Of a DNA stretch of 6,053 nt, positions 3,394 through 6,053 are shown piece after piece. The stretch comes from Alphaproteobacteria bacterium (lineage in GTDB: Bacteria > Pseudomonadota > Alphaproteobacteria > JABAAW01). Under the pieces are notes generated by a model. It did not search any database, was not told the origin of the DNA, and saw nothing but the letters and a program-made list of their open reading frames with translations. Position numbers and translations under genes: made by a program. The DNA is taken from NCBI GenBank assembly GCA_014238625.1, contig JABAAS010000074.1, positions 1 through 6,053 of the forward strand, read 5' to 3'. The first letter of the stretch is position 1, and every line of letters begins with the position of its first letter.

Positions 3394-4725
3394 ATGAAGA
3401 CGATGAGCATCGCCTCGCGCGTTCCGGTTTTGCTTTTGACGATGTCAGCGCAGGGAGTGGCTGGTTGGGCGAGTTTTTTTCTCTCCCCAGCGAGCATCGA
3501 GATTGCGACGACACTTTCGCTGCCTTTTTCGTGGATAGGCTGGCAGGTTGGGATAGTCTACGGAGCGACTTTATTTGGCTGTTTATTTTCTGGTCGTGTT
3601 ATCGCGGTGATTGGAGCGAGCAGGAGTCTTCAGCTTTCGATGCTTTTGACGATTTTTGGAGCAATACTTGCGACTTCATTTTCTGGCAGCTCATTAGGAG
3701 TTTTCTGGCTATTTCTGGGCAGTATTTTTATCGGTCTAGGCTACTCGTTCACGAACCCCGCCTCGTCTGAGCTTTTGATACTATTTTCAGGTAAGGGAGG
3801 CGGACTTCTTTTTTCACTGAAGCAGTCGAGCGTTCCGTTAGGTTTAGTTGTAGCTGGACTCACGACTCCGCTATGCACGCAACATTGGGGCTGGCAGAGC
3901 TCGTCGTTGCCAGTTGTTATAGCGGCGCTTTTGAGCATTGTTTTTTTAGAGCACTCGCGCCCGCGCTTTTCGCAAACTTTGGCGGATAAGCAGAGACGCC
4001 AGCAATTAGCTTCTCGTCCTTCGGCTATTTTGAGCAAGGGATTTGCGCGAGGTATTTTTGTTGGTATTTCACCTTTACGAGGTATTTTTCGTTTATGCAA
4101 GACGCCGCATTTATTTTGGCTAGCGATGGCGAGCGTTAGCTTGTCTCCGATTCAGATGACGGTTATGGGCTACACGAGTCCATTTGCGGTTGATTATTTA
4201 GGCTATGGCTTACTTGTGGGCGGCTTTCTTTTGAGTTTATCGCAATGCGCGACTTTTATCGCGCGCCCTTTGTGGGGAGTTATGAGCGACCGCTATTTCG
4301 AGTCGCGGCGTATGATAGGTCTTCTTGCTATAGCGGGCGGCTTTCTTTCCTTGTCGCTATTACTTCTTCCGCGAGGAGCAAATTTTTTAGTAACGGCGAT
4401 TTTGTTCAGTTTACTTGCGGCTTGCGTTGTTGGCTGGAATGGTCTTTTTATGATGAGTTTGGCTGTTTTGAGCAGGGAACGGCGTGCTGTCGGGGGTTCT
4501 TTTGCGCGAGGTAAAGTTTCTGCTAATGGTATGTCGGTTAGCGAGGCTACCTCCTCTGCGTTATTTTTCACCTACGGAGCCTGTTTTATCGGTCCGGTGA
4601 TGGTACCTACGATTATCGATTGGACTGGCGGCAATTACGCTTTTGTATTCGCGTTATACGGAGTTTTAGGCATGATTTCTGCTATTTATTGCTTGCGTCG
4701 CTCTTTGCGTTCGAGTTTCGGGTGA
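3394..4725 (+). CDS. major facilitator superfamily transporter
   Basis: This 443-residue inner-membrane secondary transporter has about 12 hydrophobic segments in two six-helix halves joined by a cytoplasmic loop (about residues 186-236). 'FSLKQSSVPLG' (140-150) is a recurrent motif at the TM4-TM5 region of one MFS_1 subgroup. 'GVMSDRYFESRR' (295-306) is the loop motif A in the second half; the equivalent site in the first half, 'GRVIAVIGASRS', is degenerate. I chose ATG 3394 because the TTG at 3379 would add only five residues; ATG 3403 is also possible. Ribosome-binding signals are weak for all of them. Substrate is unknown, and drug or metabolite export is equally open. Two loops, around 217-233 and 366-386, look longer than usual and share the residues FARG. 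No terminator with a T-run follows. Confidence 0.92.
   Translation: MKTMSIASRVPVLLLTMSAQGVAGWASFFLSPASIEIATTLSLPFSWIGWQVGIVYGATLFGCLFSGRVIAVIGASRSLQLSMLLTIFGAILATSFSGSSLGVFWLFLGSIFIGLGYSFTNPASSELLILFSGKGGGLLFSLKQSSVPLGLVVAGLTTPLCTQHWGWQSSSLPVVIAALLSIVFLEHSRPRFSQTLADKQRRQQLASRPSAILSKGFARGIFVGISPLRGIFRLCKTPHLFWLAMASVSLSPIQMTVMGYTSPFAVDYLGYGLLVGGFLLSLSQCATFIARPLWGVMSDRYFESRRMIGLLAIAGGFLSLSLLLLPRGANFLVTAILFSLLAACVVGWNGLFMMSLAVLSRERRAVGGSFARGKVSANGMSVSEATSSALFFTYGACFIGPVMVPTIIDWTGGNYAFVFALYGVLGMISAIYCLRRSLRSSFG
4048..4089. repeat. in-frame 12-bp direct repeat in the MFS central loop
   Basis: CGAGGTATTTTT occurs at 4048-4059 and again at 4078-4089, exactly 30 bp (10 codons) apart, so both encode RGIF. 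The two copies fall in the cytoplasmic loop between the halves of the transporter. A related TTTGCGCGAGGTA occurs at 4042-4054 and at 4501-4513. Confidence 0.6.
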
Positions 4726-4896
4726 TGGGATTCGCACTTAATCCAAATTTCATCAACTTTATTGACTTTTTACCTAATGCGGCTCGAGTGAATCTGGCGA
4801 GATTTACCTTTATGAGCAACAATTTATCATTTTTTCATCAACCATATTGACCAAAAACGATTTTTAGATTGCTTGCCTGAGCGCGACTACCTAGAA

Positions 4897-4933
4897 TGCC
4901 AGAGGTGCTCTGCCATGATGCTATGGCAGAGCA
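4897..4933 (+). promoter_or_regulatory. strong inverted repeat with an alternative overlapping hairpin upstream of gltD
   Basis: TGCTCTGCCAT (4906-4916) and ATGGCAGAGCA (4923-4933) form an 11-bp perfect inverted repeat around a 6-base loop. An upstream arm, TGCCAGAG (4897-4904), can instead pair with 4908-4915 (seven of eight positions, three-base loop), so the middle arm has two possible partners. No T-run follows, so it is not a classical terminator. It may be an operator just before a TTGACC box (4937-4942), the end of the MFS transcript, or a regulatory RNA leader. Nothing else is identified in 4726-4982. Confidence 0.6.
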
Positions 4934-4936
4934 TTA

Positions 4937-4978
4937 TTGACCTAGGATTTTTGGTATTTTTGGTATTTTATAGGTGAG
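4937..4978 (+). promoter_or_regulatory. gltD upstream signals: possible promoter and clear ribosome-binding site
   Basis: AGGTGAG (4972-4978) is a strong Shine-Dalgarno match four bases before ATG 4983 and fixes the gltD start. TTGACC (4937-4942) could be a -35 box, but the following TTTTTGGTA direct repeat offers only poor -10 candidates (TATTTT at 4964-4969 is 21 bp away). The promoter call is therefore weak while the ribosome-binding site is solid. Confidence 0.45.
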
Positions 4979-4982
4979 TTTT

Positions 4983-6053
4983 ATGCGTCCTAGCATGCAT
5001 AAGTTTACGGAGTTAGAGAAGAGCTTTCCGCGTTTGCGTTCTGCTTTAGAGCGCAAGCGAGATTTTGCGGAGATAGACGAGTTATTCACGCCGAGCGCGT
5101 CTTCTGCTCAGGCTTCTCGTTGCGAGCAGTGCGGAGTTCCATTCTGCCAGACATATTGTCCGGTTGATAACAACATACCGGACTGGCTGATGTTACAAGC
5201 GGAGGGAGATGCTCGAGCAGCTTGGGAGCGTTTGAGCGAGGTTAACGCGTTGCCTGAGGTATGCGGTCGCATCTGTCCGCAGGATCGTTTATGCGAGGGC
5301 AACTGCGTTTTAGAGCGAGCGGGTCATGGCACGGTTACGATCGGTGCGATTGAGAAACAAATATCCGAGCATGCGTTTGCAAGTGGTTGGGTTACGCCGC
5401 TGAGTCCGCCATTTGAACGAGAGGCTTCGGTTGGTATTATTGGCACTGGTCCTGCGGGTATATCTGCTGCGATTCGTCTGCGCGAGTTTGGTTATCAAGT
5501 TACCATGTATGAGGCGCAGGATCGCGCTGGCGGTTTGCTTATATACGGGATTCCGAATTTCAAACTAGACAAGGAGGTTGTGCAGAGGCGAGTGCGCTGG
5601 CTTTGCGATAGCGGCGTTTCGATAGAGCTGAATTGTCGCATCGGCAGGGACAAGAGCTTTACTTGTCTACGAGAGCAGCACGATGCGGTTTTAGTAGCGA
5701 CGGGGGTATATGCTGCACGTCGTTTGTCGTTGTCTGGCGAGGATATGCGGGGAGTTGTTTCTGCTTTTTCCTACCTGCAGCATTCTGATCGTTGCCATTT
5801 GGGCGACAAGATTTCTAGTGCTGAGCATCTTTCGATGACGGCAAAAGATAAGCGAGTAGTAGTTTTAGGCGGTGGCGATACGGCGATGGATTGCGTCCGC
5901 ACTGCGCAGCGTCAAGGAGCGAAATCTGTTCTTTGCTTGTATCGGCGCGACCGCGCCTCGATGCCTGGCTCGCGCAGGGAGGTTGCGAAGGCGGAGGAGG
6001 AGGGTGTTAGTTTTGGTTTTCTTTACAGCCCTTTGTCTCTTTTAGGGGTTAGC
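4983..6053 (+). CDS. gltD: glutamate synthase [NADPH] small (beta) subunit, 3' end outside window
   Basis: GltD takes electrons from NADPH through FAD and iron-sulfur clusters to the large subunit GltB, which makes two glutamates from glutamine and 2-oxoglutarate; it acts in cytoplasmic ammonia assimilation. The 357 codons present cover most of a protein usually about 470-480 residues long. Two cysteine groups for [4Fe-4S] clusters are intact: C47, C50, C55, C59 ('CEQCGVPFCQTYC') and C94, C98, C104, C108 ('CGRICPQDRLCEGNC'). The FAD dinucleotide motif is 'GIIGTGPAGISAA' (151-163), with the conserved 'GGLLIYGIPNFKL' after it. 'ATG' at 239-241 and the NADPH motif 'VVLGGGDTAMDC' (293-304) with 'YRRDR' (320-324) follow. 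No gltB lies upstream; it may be downstream, as I recall for the gltDB order of Azospirillum. Related GltD-like subunits of other oxidoreductases exist, but the cysteine pattern favours true GltD. Confidence 0.95.
   Translation, partial: MRPSMHKFTELEKSFPRLRSALERKRDFAEIDELFTPSASSAQASRCEQCGVPFCQTYCPVDNNIPDWLMLQAEGDARAAWERLSEVNALPEVCGRICPQDRLCEGNCVLERAGHGTVTIGAIEKQISEHAFASGWVTPLSPPFEREASVGIIGTGPAGISAAIRLREFGYQVTMYEAQDRAGGLLIYGIPNFKLDKEVVQRRVRWLCDSGVSIELNCRIGRDKSFTCLREQHDAVLVATGVYAARRLSLSGEDMRGVVSAFSYLQHSDRCHLGDKISSAEHLSMTAKDKRVVVLGGGDTAMDCVRTAQRQGAKSVLCLYRRDRASMPGSRREVAKAEEEGVSFGFLYSPLSLLGVS

Noticed and set aside
946..4814. TTTACCTTTATG present at 946-957 and 4803-4814
   Set aside because: About one 12-mer coincidence is expected in a window of this size, and the flanks do not match.

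Overview
The window looks like chromosome from an alphaproteobacterium of moderate G+C. The evidence is the RND pump C-terminus with a TM10 'VVNNNIVLID' signature, a GltD whose eight iron-sulfur cysteines fall at the same residue numbers I recall for Azospirillum GltS beta, an uppP gene beside a tRNA-Leu, and an MFS carrier with an 'FSLKQSSVPLG' motif. This assignment is inferred from motifs read by eye, not from a search.

Layout, left to right. (a) 2-724 (+) is the C-terminal third of an RND efflux permease, cut by the window edge. Its stop codon lies inside a three-copy 16-bp tandem repeat. A possible 41-residue single-TM protein follows at 788-913. (b) 1027-1821 (-) is a compact, AT-richer two-gene operon: a SocA/Panacea-domain (DUF4065) protein, then 15 bp later a 101-residue membrane protein of unknown family. 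It has a well-formed sigma70-type promoter at 1880-1908. This is the best candidate for a little-described system, a PanAT-like toxin-antitoxin pair with a membrane-acting toxin. (c) 2018-2250 holds a complete tRNA-Leu(CAG) on the minus strand with encoded CCA. Tandem arrays abut both of its ends: 11-bp copies of its own 3' end downstream, and 12-bp units that include its first four bases upstream. (d) 2299-3168 (-) is uppP (bacA), carrying a hexanucleotide microsatellite that encodes a (Asp-Lys)n tract. Another 12-bp tandem array lies in its leader. (e) 3394-4725 (+) is an MFS transporter, divergent from uppP. (f) 4983-6053 (+) is the first 357 codons of gltD, the small subunit of NADPH-glutamate synthase, cut by the right edge. 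A three-arm inverted-repeat structure precedes it.

The housekeeping genes (uppP in the lipid carrier cycle, gltD in nitrogen assimilation, tRNA-Leu) and the two transporters do not form one pathway. The SocA-type pair appears to be accessory cargo between the pump gene and the tRNA-Leu 3' end. The most unusual general property is the density of short tandem repeats (periods 6, 11, 12 and 16 bp) at gene ends, leaders and loop-coding positions. It suggests a genome prone to slippage or small-repeat expansion.
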